From the NCBI GenBank assembly GCA_016706685.1, contig JADJJE010000035.1, positions 1-18,288 of the forward strand: a DNA stretch of 18,288 bases. Direction: 5' to 3'. The notes beneath the pieces are model-generated. The model did not search any database. It saw nothing but the letters and a program-made list of their open reading frames with translations, and was not told where the DNA came from. The translations under genes and the position numbers were made by a program. Below are positions 1 to 7,196 of the stretch, piece after piece. The first letter of the stretch is position 1. Every line of letters starts with the position of its first letter. This stretch comes from Sandaracinaceae bacterium. GTDB taxonomy: Bacteria > Myxococcota_A > Polyangia > Polyangiales > Houyiibacteriaceae.

Positions 1-537
1 CACGGTGGCCACGTTGCTCCAGTGTCCAGACGCGCCGGGAAAGCGCACCAGGTCGAATGCGGTGGTCTCCGCCGTGGCGACGATCATGGTGCCGGTCTCG
101 GTCTGCAGCGTTTGGGTGGCGGCGCCGTCGAAGCGGTGGCTGACGTGGAACTCGACGCGGACGCGCCCCACCTCGATGGCGCGCTCGGTGCCATCCACCA
201 TCACCTGGAAGGCCATGGGCTGTTGGTGCCCGGCGCCATGGAGGGCGGCCGCGCTCAGCAGGGCCACGTAGTAGCGCCGGCCCTGGTGCCGCATGAGGTC
301 ATCGATGAACCACGTGGCTGGCGGAGAGCCCGCAGAGCGATACTCGCGCGGCACCACCACGAAGAAGTCCCGACGCGGGCTGACGATGGACCCCCGTCGC
401 TTGAGCCGGTGGAGGGTCATCTTGATGGCCGCGTCGGAGGCGTTGGTCACGGCACCAGCATCGGCTCGCGTGAAGAAGTATTTCCCCTCTTCTGGGCGCG
501 CCTCGATCCAATCGTGCAGGGTCCTGGGGCCGGTCAT
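1..537 (-). CDS. AbiEi-family antitoxin / transcriptional regulator, N-terminal part
   Basis: The gene starts at the ATG at 537-535 and stays open to the left edge, giving 179 residues; the C-terminus and stop lie outside the window. The start begins MTGPRTLHDWIEARPEEGKY and has GAGG about 10 bases upstream. Residues 5-60 form a winged-helix segment (YFFTRADAGAVTNAS, then AIKMTLHRLKRRG, then FFVVVPREYR). Next comes the AbiEi-type core: TWFIDDLMRHQGRRYYVALL, AAALHGAGHQQPMAFQVMVD and a later TAETTAFDLVRFP. Known members are type IV antitoxins that repress their own promoter and counter an AbiEii nucleotidyltransferase toxin, usually encoded just downstream. That partner would lie left of position 1 and is not visible. 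The 5' 130 bp recur, decayed, at 8336-8464. A solitary AbiEi-like regulator is also possible. Confidence 0.85.
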   Translation of the reverse strand, partial: MTGPRTLHDWIEARPEEGKYFFTRADAGAVTNASDAAIKMTLHRLKRRGSIVSPRRDFFVVVPREYRSAGSPPATWFIDDLMRHQGRRYYVALLSAAALHGAGHQQPMAFQVMVDGTERAIEVGRVRVEFHVSHRFDGAATQTLQTETGTMIVATAETTAFDLVRFPGASGHWSNVATV

Positions 538-550
538 TGCTGAACCTCAC

Positions 551-583
551 GCACAAAGTAACGATAGTCGTAACGTTGTGCAA
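551..583 (-). promoter_or_regulatory. Promoter with overlapping inverted and direct repeats upstream of the AbiEi-like gene
   Basis: On the minus strand TTGCAC (583-578) and TACTTT (560-555) are separated by exactly 17 bases, a plausible -35/-10 pair. The same bases lie inside an inverted repeat with arms GCACAA (551-556) and TTGTGC (576-581). Between the arms, GTAACG occurs twice with a 12-bp period (558-563 and 570-575). AbiEi proteins are known to autoregulate by binding repeats at their promoters, so this is a reasonable operator candidate. The promoter hexamers are weak matches and the assignment is inferred. Confidence 0.45.
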
Positions 584-664
584 ACGATTCAGCAGGGCGG
601 CGGCGGTGTCCCCGCTCCAGCGATCCCAAGTGCGCTCCCATGGGCTCGCAGGGTACAAGTGCTC

Positions 665-2557
665 ATGCACGAGCTGACTGGGCCCCAGCGTTGGTTGATC
701 TCCGTGGGTGCGCCGCTGAACAAGCGGAACGGGCGACGGCTCGATCGGCTCGGGGGTGACGGGCGGCCGACCATCTCGTGGGAGGCGTCGGCGGTGCTGC
801 GCAACGGCTGGCAGGTGCGCACGAGCGAAGACGTGGTGCGCACGGTGTCGTGGTTGCTCGGTGGTGGTCATCGCGCCGAGTACGAGAAGGCTGGACTCGG
901 CACCGCGCGTGAGTTCGCGGGCTGGGACGCGCAGCGCGTGGCCAATGTCGCGGGTTGGGCGTACGCGGCGTACCTCGTCGACCTCGAGACCGCCTGGGCG
1001 TGGCACCGGCAGGCCGGCGCGCTCGTGCGCGAGAGCTTCACCTCCTGGGCCGACTACGGCGCGAGCTATCTGGCTGGGCTCGCGAGCTGGTGCGAAGGCG
1101 AGCGCGAGGTGTTGGATCCGTCCGAGCAGGCGATGACGTGGCTGCTGAACGACCCGTCGAGCCCGTGGCTGACGCTGCCGTTCGACCTCGACCTCGGTGA
1201 CACGCCTGCGCCCGACCTCGCGCCGATCGAGGTGCTCGTCGGCCAAGCCAATACGCCCACGATTGCCGACGCCATTCAGCTCGCCGGTCCGGATGGTCGC
1301 GTGCTCGTGCCGGCAGGCACGTACCGCGAGGTCATCGCGCCCACGCACGGCATCGAGATCGTGGCGCAGGGTGAGGTGACCGTCGAGAGCGCCCACGTGC
1401 CCTGCGTGCGCATCGAGAAGATGGTCGGCGCGCGCCTGCAAGGGATCACGCTGCGCTCGCAGCTCACGGCGGACGGCAAGTCGCTCAACGCGGTGCACGT
1501 GAACCGTGGCTATGTGCGCATGGAAGCATGCGACGTCGCCGCGTCGCACGACGGCGTGCGGGTGGTGACGTGGGGCTCGGCGCACGTGGTCGACTCCACG
1601 TTCCACGACTGCGGGTCGAACGGCCTCAACCTGGTCAGCGGGCAGCTCATCGCCGAGCGCTGCACGGTGCAGCGCAGCGCCCAGAACGGCATCGAGCTGC
1701 AGGGCGAGGCCGGCGCGCTCGTGGACGAGTGCTCCATCGAAGACAGCGGCGCCGCGTCCGTGCTCGCCCATGGGAAGGTGCGGGCGACCTTGCGACGCAG
1801 CACCTTCACGCGAAACGCAGGCTCGGCGAGCGTGGTGGGCATCGGTTCTTCCGATCTCGTCATCGATGAAGTGAGCATCGCGGGCAGCCAGTCGGGTGGC
1901 ATCTTCTTCCAAGAGACGGCCAGCGCTGCCATCTCGCGCACGCGCATCACCGGCTGCAAGCTCGCGGCGCTCGACGTGGCCACGACCGAGCCCATCCAGG
2001 CCGACGAGATCACGGCTACGGGCAACGCGAGCGCGGGCGTCCTCGTGCGCAACCGCGCGAAGCTCCTCTTGAGGGGCTCGCAGCTGGAGGACAGCGCCGA
2101 GGGGCATGTGTGGGTCCTCGACACCGGCATCCTGGCCATGGCGGACTGTCGCCTCGCGCGCGGCGCGCTCGGGCTGTGGGTGCAAGAAGGCGGTGCGGCG
2201 GTGGTGCACGCATCCCGCTTCGAGCATCACACCGGCATTGCCGTCGACGTGCAGCCGCGCTCGAACGTCGAGCTCTCCTTCGTGCACATCGAACACGCGG
2301 GCGGCGACGGCGCGTTGGTGGGGGAGGGCGCGAGCCTGCGGATGAGCGCATCCACCGTGAATGGCGCCGGTGGCGCGGGCGTGCGCGTCGACACGACCGG
2401 CAGCGCGGTGCTCGAGAGCGTGACGCTGACCGGCTGCGCTGGCGGCGAAGTGGTCGGCGACGCGACGCGCACGGAGAGCGAGCTGTCCACCGAGGACCAA
2501 GCCGCAGAAGCGGCGCGAGCATTCACACGCGCCGTGCGCGGTCGCCTCATCGGGTGA
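665..2557 (+). CDS. DUF1266-like domain fused to a right-handed parallel beta-helix protein
   Basis: The protein has 630 residues from the ATG at 665. A GTG at 659, two codons earlier, has the better-placed AGGG (650-653) and may be the true start. Residues about 38-178 resemble DUF1266: SWLLGGGHRAEYEK, then RVANVAGWAYAAYLVDLETA and WAWHRQAGALVRESFTSWAD, with many Trp/Ala positions typical of that family. From about residue 195 (TIADAIQLAGPDGRVLVPAG) to 600 the sequence becomes short repeats rich in G, V, S and N, such as VVDSTFHDCGSNGLNLVSG and TVQRSAQNGIELQGEAGALV. That is the signature of a pectin-lyase/NosD-like parallel beta-helix. There is no signal peptide, so it is probably cytoplasmic. 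DUF1266 has no established function, and beta-helices of this kind are often carbohydrate-binding or scaffolding. I see no catalytic site. The gene diverges from the AbiEi-like gene across about 125 bp. Confidence 0.85.
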   Translation: MHELTGPQRWLISVGAPLNKRNGRRLDRLGGDGRPTISWEASAVLRNGWQVRTSEDVVRTVSWLLGGGHRAEYEKAGLGTAREFAGWDAQRVANVAGWAYAAYLVDLETAWAWHRQAGALVRESFTSWADYGASYLAGLASWCEGEREVLDPSEQAMTWLLNDPSSPWLTLPFDLDLGDTPAPDLAPIEVLVGQANTPTIADAIQLAGPDGRVLVPAGTYREVIAPTHGIEIVAQGEVTVESAHVPCVRIEKMVGARLQGITLRSQLTADGKSLNAVHVNRGYVRMEACDVAASHDGVRVVTWGSAHVVDSTFHDCGSNGLNLVSGQLIAERCTVQRSAQNGIELQGEAGALVDECSIEDSGAASVLAHGKVRATLRRSTFTRNAGSASVVGIGSSDLVIDEVSIAGSQSGGIFFQETASAAISRTRITGCKLAALDVATTEPIQADEITATGNASAGVLVRNRAKLLLRGSQLEDSAEGHVWVLDTGILAMADCRLARGALGLWVQEGGAAVVHASRFEHHTGIAVDVQPRSNVELSFVHIEHAGGDGALVGEGASLRMSASTVNGAGGAGVRVDTTGSAVLESVTLTGCAGGEVVGDATRTESELSTEDQAAEAARAFTRAVRGRLIG

Positions 2558-2591
2558 CCTCCTCAGCCTGCTTGGGTGATCGTGAACCTCT

Positions 2592-2609
2592 CGGCCGACT
2601 TCGGGGCCG
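2592..2609. terminator. Possible hairpin between convergent genes
   Basis: Arms CGGCC (2592-2596) and GGCCG (2605-2609) enclose an 8-base loop in the 64-bp gap between two convergent stop codons. There is no T-run on either strand, so the terminator assignment rests on position and a short stem only. Confidence 0.25.
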
Positions 2610-2621
2610 GATAGCGTCGTG

Positions 2622-4751
2622 TCACTGACTGATGCGCCGCGCGATACCGTCGAAGTAGGTTCCCCGGCCGTCGGGCGTGCCGAGATCACGCAGTACGACG
2701 GCCGCCCGCTGGTCGTGGGCCACCACGTCGGCTTCTAGACGCAACCAGCAGGTGTCGGCGAGGCCGCGCCCGTCGGCTTCGAGCCGCGCGACGAGCTGGC
2801 CCCCGATCTGGTCCCCGTGCCACAGCTCCGCGCGGTTGTTGTCTTGCGCGGTACCGGGCCGCGGGGAAAACGCAGCGCTCACCACGACAGTGGAACCCGA
2901 GATCATTCCCGTGGCGTCGTAGAAGTCACCCATGTGTTCTTCCGCGATTGGACCGGGTGGTACCGGAGGCCAGGCCCTGATCCAGACCGGCGCGTTGCCA
3001 TCGAGCTCCACGAGCTGATTGCCCTCCCACGGCGAGCCCGCGACTCGGTGCTGCACTTCGATCGAGATCGGTGCCTCCCACGCGCGCAGCCGCGACTGTT
3101 GCTGGGACCGACAGAGGGCCCGCTGCAGGCCCGACATCCCGTTGCAGTCCTGTCTGGGTGCCGGTGCCACGTTCGTGAGGTCGACGTTCCAGCCCGGGAT
3201 GGTCCGGGGCGTGAGGCGGTATGTGCGGGCAGGAATCTCGGGCAGCTCGAAACCGCCGTTGGTCAGCCCCGGGATCTGCCTTCCCCAGAGGATCACGTCC
3301 CGTGTGGGTTGTCGGGTCGAGGTCTGCAGCGACACGGCGTCCAGCAGCATGCCCTGTCCCTGCGGCGTCCACCGCTCGCGGAACTCGAGGACGCCCTCGG
3401 TGTTGCGTGCTTTCACGGGCAGAACCACTTTGAACCAGCGAGGCGCGGTCAGGTTCCTGCCGTCGACGGAGAGCGTCGCCACCCGGCGGCCGTCGAACCA
3501 GATCTCCATGGTGTTGCGCTCAGCGGGCGTTCCTGGGACGGGTGAGACCGAGAGCGTCAGGTCGTACATCACGTTGGCCATCGTGGTCACCCGCGTCGTG
3601 AGTACGTCGGGCAGTGGCGTGACCGTCGACGCTGCGCTCGCGCTCGGATCATCGAGCTGGATGTAGCGCGTGCCGTCCGGGGCTCCCGCGGCCACGTTGA
3701 TCACGTTGATCGTCGCGCCGCTGCGCAGGGTCCATCCCGGGAGCGAGCGCACTGGTCCCTCGTTCGCTCCGGCCATCTCGAAGCTGCCGTTGGTGAGGAC
3801 CTCCGTCGGTCCAGCGGCCAGCGCGGCACGCTGCTCCGCGAGCCGCTGCGCGGCGAGGCGTCGCTGCTCCTCTTGTTCGCGCACGTAGCGATCGAACTCT
3901 GGGGTTCCGGGACGAGTGTTCTCTATTGTCGGACGTTCGACAGTCGGTTCGACGACCACCGTCGGCGGTGTGTCCGTCGCAGCGGGGAAGGGTGCCAGCT
4001 GACTTCGCTGCCGGTCGAGTGAGCCGGCCATCACGTGCGAGACCCACGGCATCTGCCGGTGCACGCTGACCACGGACCCCAACGTCGCGGCCGATCGCCC
4101 CGGTCGAGTGGCGATCTCTCCCAAGAGCCCCACGAGCGTGCGATCGGCCATCACCACGGGTGCGGCCAGGTCGAGGTCGCTGAGTCCGATCAAGGAGTCG
4201 AGTCCGTCGAGAAGATAGCCGTCCGCGCCGAGCGCCTGCGCGGGCAACGTCGCCCGAGCGAAGGTCTGTGCCCTCGTGCGACCGAGGAAATCCAGAGGTA
4301 CCCTCGGCGTTCGTTCCTGCAGTCTGGCGAGCGTGGGCTCGGGGGCGAACGTCCGGAGTGCCCCTGTCGGCAGAGGAGATTCTGTGCGCAGCAACGTGAA
4401 GGCGACCCCACCGCTGTGGGTCACCGTTCGCTCGCCCAGCACCATGAGGGCGACGGGCACGCTGGTCGCGCCCGTCTCGATGGTCGTGGCCGCGGCGCGC
4501 TGTGGGTCGCCGAGGCACGACCGCGCGACCCCTTCGATGTAGACCTGATCGAGCGTGAGCACCCAGTCGGGGGACAATGCCAGCCCGATGCAGCCACTGG
4601 GTAACGCGCCGCCGCGAACCACCACCAGGCCCTCCGCTGCCGCGTCCGTGACCCCGGAGGCAGGAAGGCGGCCGGTGAACGCGTGCGTCTTGCCAGGCGA
4701 GAGTGCGACACCCAGCACGAGCGCCGTGATCCAACGTATGTGCTGCTTCAT
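2622..4751 (-). CDS. Exported trypsin-fold pseudoprotease with two DUF642-like domains
   Basis: The protein has 709 residues, with a signal peptide at 1-24 (cleavage after THA) and a G-rich, SD-like stretch just before the ATG. Residues about 40-240 follow the layout of a secreted S1 trypsin-like domain. SGCIGLALSPDWVLTLDQV matches the strand that normally ends TAAHC, with Gln69 where the catalytic His sits. SGGVAFTLLRTESPL matches the DIALL motif but lacks the Asp. LDLAAPVVMADRTLVGLLGE matches GDSGGPLV but has Leu where the Ser should be. It is therefore probably catalytically inactive. A charged, helical Glu/Arg/Gln-rich linker (about 286-312) follows. Two modules come next, each opening with TNGSFE or TNGGFE and containing PGW and YIQLDD or LVELDGN (about 319-480 and 496-705). 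These are hallmarks of DUF642/galactose-binding-like surface domains. It probably acts outside the cytoplasm. The fold assignment is by motif comparison only. Confidence 0.8.
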   Translation of the reverse strand: MKQHIRWITALVLGVALSPGKTHAFTGRLPASGVTDAAAEGLVVVRGGALPSGCIGLALSPDWVLTLDQVYIEGVARSCLGDPQRAAATTIETGATSVPVALMVLGERTVTHSGGVAFTLLRTESPLPTGALRTFAPEPTLARLQERTPRVPLDFLGRTRAQTFARATLPAQALGADGYLLDGLDSLIGLSDLDLAAPVVMADRTLVGLLGEIATRPGRSAATLGSVVSVHRQMPWVSHVMAGSLDRQRSQLAPFPAATDTPPTVVVEPTVERPTIENTRPGTPEFDRYVREQEEQRRLAAQRLAEQRAALAAGPTEVLTNGSFEMAGANEGPVRSLPGWTLRSGATINVINVAAGAPDGTRYIQLDDPSASAASTVTPLPDVLTTRVTTMANVMYDLTLSVSPVPGTPAERNTMEIWFDGRRVATLSVDGRNLTAPRWFKVVLPVKARNTEGVLEFRERWTPQGQGMLLDAVSLQTSTRQPTRDVILWGRQIPGLTNGGFELPEIPARTYRLTPRTIPGWNVDLTNVAPAPRQDCNGMSGLQRALCRSQQQSRLRAWEAPISIEVQHRVAGSPWEGNQLVELDGNAPVWIRAWPPVPPGPIAEEHMGDFYDATGMISGSTVVVSAAFSPRPGTAQDNNRAELWHGDQIGGQLVARLEADGRGLADTCWLRLEADVVAHDQRAAVVLRDLGTPDGRGTYFDGIARRISQ

Positions 4752-4778
4752 GAGGATCCCCCGAGATGGAGCGAGGAG

Positions 4779-4807
4779 GACCGTGCTGGTCGCTCACCAG
4801 CACGGTC
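4779..4807. repeat. Perfect 12-bp inverted repeat upstream of the pseudoprotease gene
   Basis: GACCGTGCTGGT (4779-4790) and ACCAGCACGGTC (4796-4807) are perfect reverse complements around the 5-base loop CGCTC. It lies 28 bases upstream of the minus-strand ATG at 4751, inside the divergent intergenic region. No T-run follows on either strand, which argues against a simple terminator. A regulator-binding operator or a 5'-UTR hairpin of the minus-strand gene is more likely. Confidence 0.6.
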
Positions 4808-4828
4808 AGCTCGAGTGAGAGTGCCATA

Positions 4829-4842
4829 GGTCGTAGACGACC
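4829..4842. promoter_or_regulatory. Short palindrome in the divergent intergenic region
   Basis: GGTCGT-AG-ACGACC is a 14-bp perfect dyad about 20 bp from the longer inverted repeat at 4779-4807, in the spacer between two divergently transcribed genes. It could be a protein-binding half of a shared regulatory region. No convincing -35/-10 pair could be tied to it. Confidence 0.3.
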
Positions 4843-5008
4843 CTCCAGCACGTGATGAGTTGGCGTCCGACGTGGACCGTCAGGCCGTATTCATCTACTC
4901 CACCCGCCGCTTGGCACCGCGTACGACGTGCAACGGAGCAGCCCCATGGCGATGCGCTTCATCGTGATAGGGTCAACGTCCACGAGCGTGCCGCGACACA
5001 TTCACATC

Positions 5009-5548
5009 ATGGGCACCAGTGGCTCGGGAATCCAGCGCTGTGGCGGCCGACCCTCGCTGGAAAGGGGTGCGCTCGCCCTGCTCACCATGGCGAGCTTGCT
5101 AGGGTGTGGAGCGTCGGCGCCGACCGCAGCCACGGGACCCGTCGAGCAGTCGTCCACTGAGCCAGCCGCGTCGGACACCGTCTGCCCACTGCCGCAGATG
5201 GACGAGCGCCGCTTCGCCCTCCACGGGGGGCCCACCGGGTGCGACTCCGACGAGGTGGAGTGCAACCGGGAGTGCATGCGGGGGGACGCGCGCCACTGCC
5301 ACGTGCTGGGGTTGGGACACCGGCTGCGCCCGATCAACCATGAGCTGGGCACCGAGCTGCTGCTGCGCGGCTGCCAGCTGGGGCTGCCGGAGAGCTGCGT
5401 CGAGTGGGTGCTGGCGGTGGGGCGCGCCTCCGACGTGGACCAGTGCCAGCGGCCCGTGATGGAGTGCGTGCGCGCTGGACGTGGCTCGCGGGTGCGCCGT
5501 TGCAGGGGCCTACGCCACAGATGCCGGAGAACACGACGAGGCGCGTGA
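5009..5548 (+). CDS. Cys-rich lipoprotein with an AgmX/PglI-type C-terminus, N-terminal part (frameshifted)
   Basis: From the ATG at 5009 the protein has a lipoprotein signal, RGALALLTMASLLGC, with the lipid-accepting Cys at residue 33. An earlier in-frame ATG at 4946 has a good SD (GGAG, 7-base spacing), but it would place the lipobox at residue 54. The mature part carries Cys-containing helical repeats resembling Sel1/TPR-like units of myxobacterial lipoproteins: CNRECMRGDARHCHVLGLGH and LLLRGCQLGLPESCVEWVLA. The recognisable protein leaves this frame at about 5460-5480 and continues in the next frame (5460-6212). The last 25-30 residues before the stop at 5548 are Arg-rich and look like out-of-frame translation. 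Whether the break is a sequence error or a real mutation cannot be told from sequence alone. Confidence 0.7.
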   Translation: MGTSGSGIQRCGGRPSLERGALALLTMASLLGCGASAPTAATGPVEQSSTEPAASDTVCPLPQMDERRFALHGGPTGCDSDEVECNRECMRGDARHCHVLGLGHRLRPINHELGTELLLRGCQLGLPESCVEWVLAVGRASDVDQCQRPVMECVRAGRGSRVRRCRGLRHRCRRTRRGA

Positions 5549-6212
5549 TTTCGCCCTTCGTGCGTGCGCCCTGGGTGACTACGACACCTGCGCTCGGCTC
5601 GCAGAGACGACCGACGCGACCACTCCCGACGGCATCGAGACCCTGCGCCGCTTGCTGTTCGCGGCGTGCTTTCGCGGGGAGCACCTTCGCTCGTGCGTGC
5701 GGCTGGCGGAGGCGCTCGAGGACGGCCCCTTCGCCACGGACACGGCCAACGAGGCGGGAGTGGCCTGGGAGCAGGCTTGCCGGTTGGACCGGCGCTACTG
5801 CTCGCGCGTGCCGCCTCCGCGCCCACCACCCGTGGGCACCGACGCGGGCTCTGCCTCGCTGTACGCGGAGCCGAGCGCTCCCGCCGGCGCCACCGCGCCC
5901 ACCACCGGCGAGCGCGGTGGGTCCCTCAGCGCGGATGTGATCCGGACCGTTGTTCGTGCCAACCGGCGCCACGTGCAGGCCTGCTACGAGACCGCACTCG
6001 CACGCTGGTCCGCCCTGCGCGGCACCGTGACGGTGCGCTTCATCATCCAACCCGACGGCACGGTCTCGACGGCCACCGTGGTCAGCGACACCGTCGGCGA
6101 TGCGGGACTCCGCGCGTGCATCACCGCGTCGATCGTGACCTGGCGGTTCCCCGCTCCTGACGGCGGCGGGCTGGTGAGCGTCACGTACCCCTTCACGCTC
6201 GAGTCCACGTGA
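5460..6212 (+). CDS. AgmX/PglI C-terminal domain, continuation of the frameshifted lipoprotein
   Basis: This frame is open from 5460 and continues the Cys-containing helical repeats of the upstream lipoprotein: ARGCAVAGAYATDAGEHDEA, FALRACALGDYDTCARLAE, FRGEHLRSCVRLAEALEDGP. A Pro-rich linker follows. The last 95 residues match the AgmX/PglI C-terminal pattern: VIRTVVRANRRHVQACYETA, then LRGTVTVRFIIQPDGTVSTA and WRFPAPDGGGLVSVTYPFTL. This domain is common in myxobacterial gliding and envelope proteins and resembles TonB C-termini, so envelope anchoring or energy coupling is plausible. A GTG at 5481 could be called as a start, but the continuity with the upstream Cys repeats shows one original gene with a single-base indel at about 5460-5481. 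Confidence 0.8.
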   Translation, partial: WSACALDVARGCAVAGAYATDAGEHDEARDFALRACALGDYDTCARLAETTDATTPDGIETLRRLLFAACFRGEHLRSCVRLAEALEDGPFATDTANEAGVAWEQACRLDRRYCSRVPPPRPPPVGTDAGSASLYAEPSAPAGATAPTTGERGGSLSADVIRTVVRANRRHVQACYETALARWSALRGTVTVRFIIQPDGTVSTATVVSDTVGDAGLRACITASIVTWRFPAPDGGGLVSVTYPFTLEST

Positions 6213-6249
6213 CTGGTTGGCCAGCGAATGCGCCGCCAGGCACGCGGTA

Positions 6250-6285
6250 GGTGAGGATGGGCCCGGCGGCCGCGGGCGCCCCACC
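6250..6285. terminator. GC-rich imperfect hairpin between convergent genes
   Basis: In the 144-bp gap between the lipoprotein stop (6212) and the toxin stop (6357), GGTGAGGATGGGCCCG can fold imperfectly with CGGGCGCCCCACC. There is no T-run, so this is only a candidate bidirectional terminator. Confidence 0.25.
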
Positions 6286-6356
6286 TGCGCAGACGAGCCC
6301 TCGCGCCCAGTCCAGGTCCGTTGTATGCGTCTCACCAACGACGTGATGTTGAACCT

Positions 6357-7196
6357 TCACGGGTGGAGCAGCCGCAGGAACTCGCGGACCGCAGCGAAAG
6401 CTTCCGCGCGTCGTTCAGCGTCGTTCGCATCCCCGAGGAACTCTGCGTATCGCCGCGGGCCGACGTGCTCGACGGACGCGAACTCGGCGTCGAGGATCGT
6501 GAGCGCCTCCACTGCCTCCGTTGCTGACGCGATGGTCGCAAAGCGTCGAACGACTTCGGTGATCGGCTCGTCGCCGAAGCTGCGGAGGACGTACACGAGG
6601 TCGTAGGCGTCCTTGTTCTCGCCCCGTTGCTTCAGGGCGTGGGCCTTCAGCACCACGAACGCGGCAGGGCCGGCGACGTTGACCTGACGCCTCGCCCGCT
6701 CGCGGTTCGGCGTCGTGTCGTCGATGACTACGCGCACCACGTCTTGGAACGCGAGGGGCAGGGCCGGGGTGATGATGGCGGCGAAGTCGGCCTGCAGGTT
6801 CTGCAGCTTCCCCGGCTTCTGTGAAGCCCCTGCCGGTGGGATGAGGAAGTCGATCGTGATGGCCTCCTCCCGCAGCTTCCAGGTCTGCCGAGTCGGCGTG
6901 CCGTCCTCGTTCATGGCTTGCGTGAAACCTCTGGCGCGCAGGCGGTCAGCGATTTGCTTGTACCGCTCTTCGTCGAGCACTGCGAGCGCGAGCCCGAGGT
7001 CGAGGTCGCGGGTGCCGACGTGGCCCTCCACTCCATGCATCTGGTCGACGATCAGATACGGCACGAGGCCACCGACCACCACGATGTCGTCGAGGAGGTC
7101 GCCCAGGATCGTGGCGACGTAGAGGCACATCTGTCGGGCTGCGATGGCCATCTCGGGTGGGTAGCCCGCGGCGGTGGTGGGCTTGTTCGCCATCAT
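6357..7196 (-). CDS. abiEii: Type IV TA toxin, AbiEii-like nucleotidyltransferase
   Basis: The toxin has 279 residues. The ATG at 7196-7194 overlaps the antitoxin stop as ATGA, which implies translational coupling. Polymerase-beta-type nucleotidyltransferase motifs are intact: VVVGGLVPYLI (GG at 42-43), TRDLDLGL with D64 and D66 as the metal-binding pair, and ITIDFLIPP with D116 as the likely third carboxylate. The distal AbiEii-type motif is VVLKAHALKQRGENKDAYDL (about 181-200), with K184, K195, D196 and D199. Known AbiEii-family toxins are cytoplasmic NTases; some block translation by adding nucleotides to tRNA acceptor ends. The actual substrate here is unknown. The length is normal for the family. 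It is second in a two-gene operon and ends convergently with the lipoprotein gene, 144 bp away. Confidence 0.88.
   Translation of the reverse strand: MMANKPTTAAGYPPEMAIAARQMCLYVATILGDLLDDIVVVGGLVPYLIVDQMHGVEGHVGTRDLDLGLALAVLDEERYKQIADRLRARGFTQAMNEDGTPTRQTWKLREEAITIDFLIPPAGASQKPGKLQNLQADFAAIITPALPLAFQDVVRVVIDDTTPNRERARRQVNVAGPAAFVVLKAHALKQRGENKDAYDLVYVLRSFGDEPITEVVRRFATIASATEAVEALTILDAEFASVEHVGPRRYAEFLGDANDAERRAEAFAAVREFLRLLHP

Noticed and set aside
293..664. N-terminal extension of the beta-helix gene upstream to 293
   Set aside because: It overlaps the AbiEi-like gene on the opposite strand and its promoter; the translation there has no protein character.
299..2689. A very long open minus-strand frame (796 codons) opposite the beta-helix gene
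   Set aside because: It is His/Arg/Ala-rich with no domain pattern and is antisense to a gene with clear domain structure; long antisense frames are expected at this GC content.
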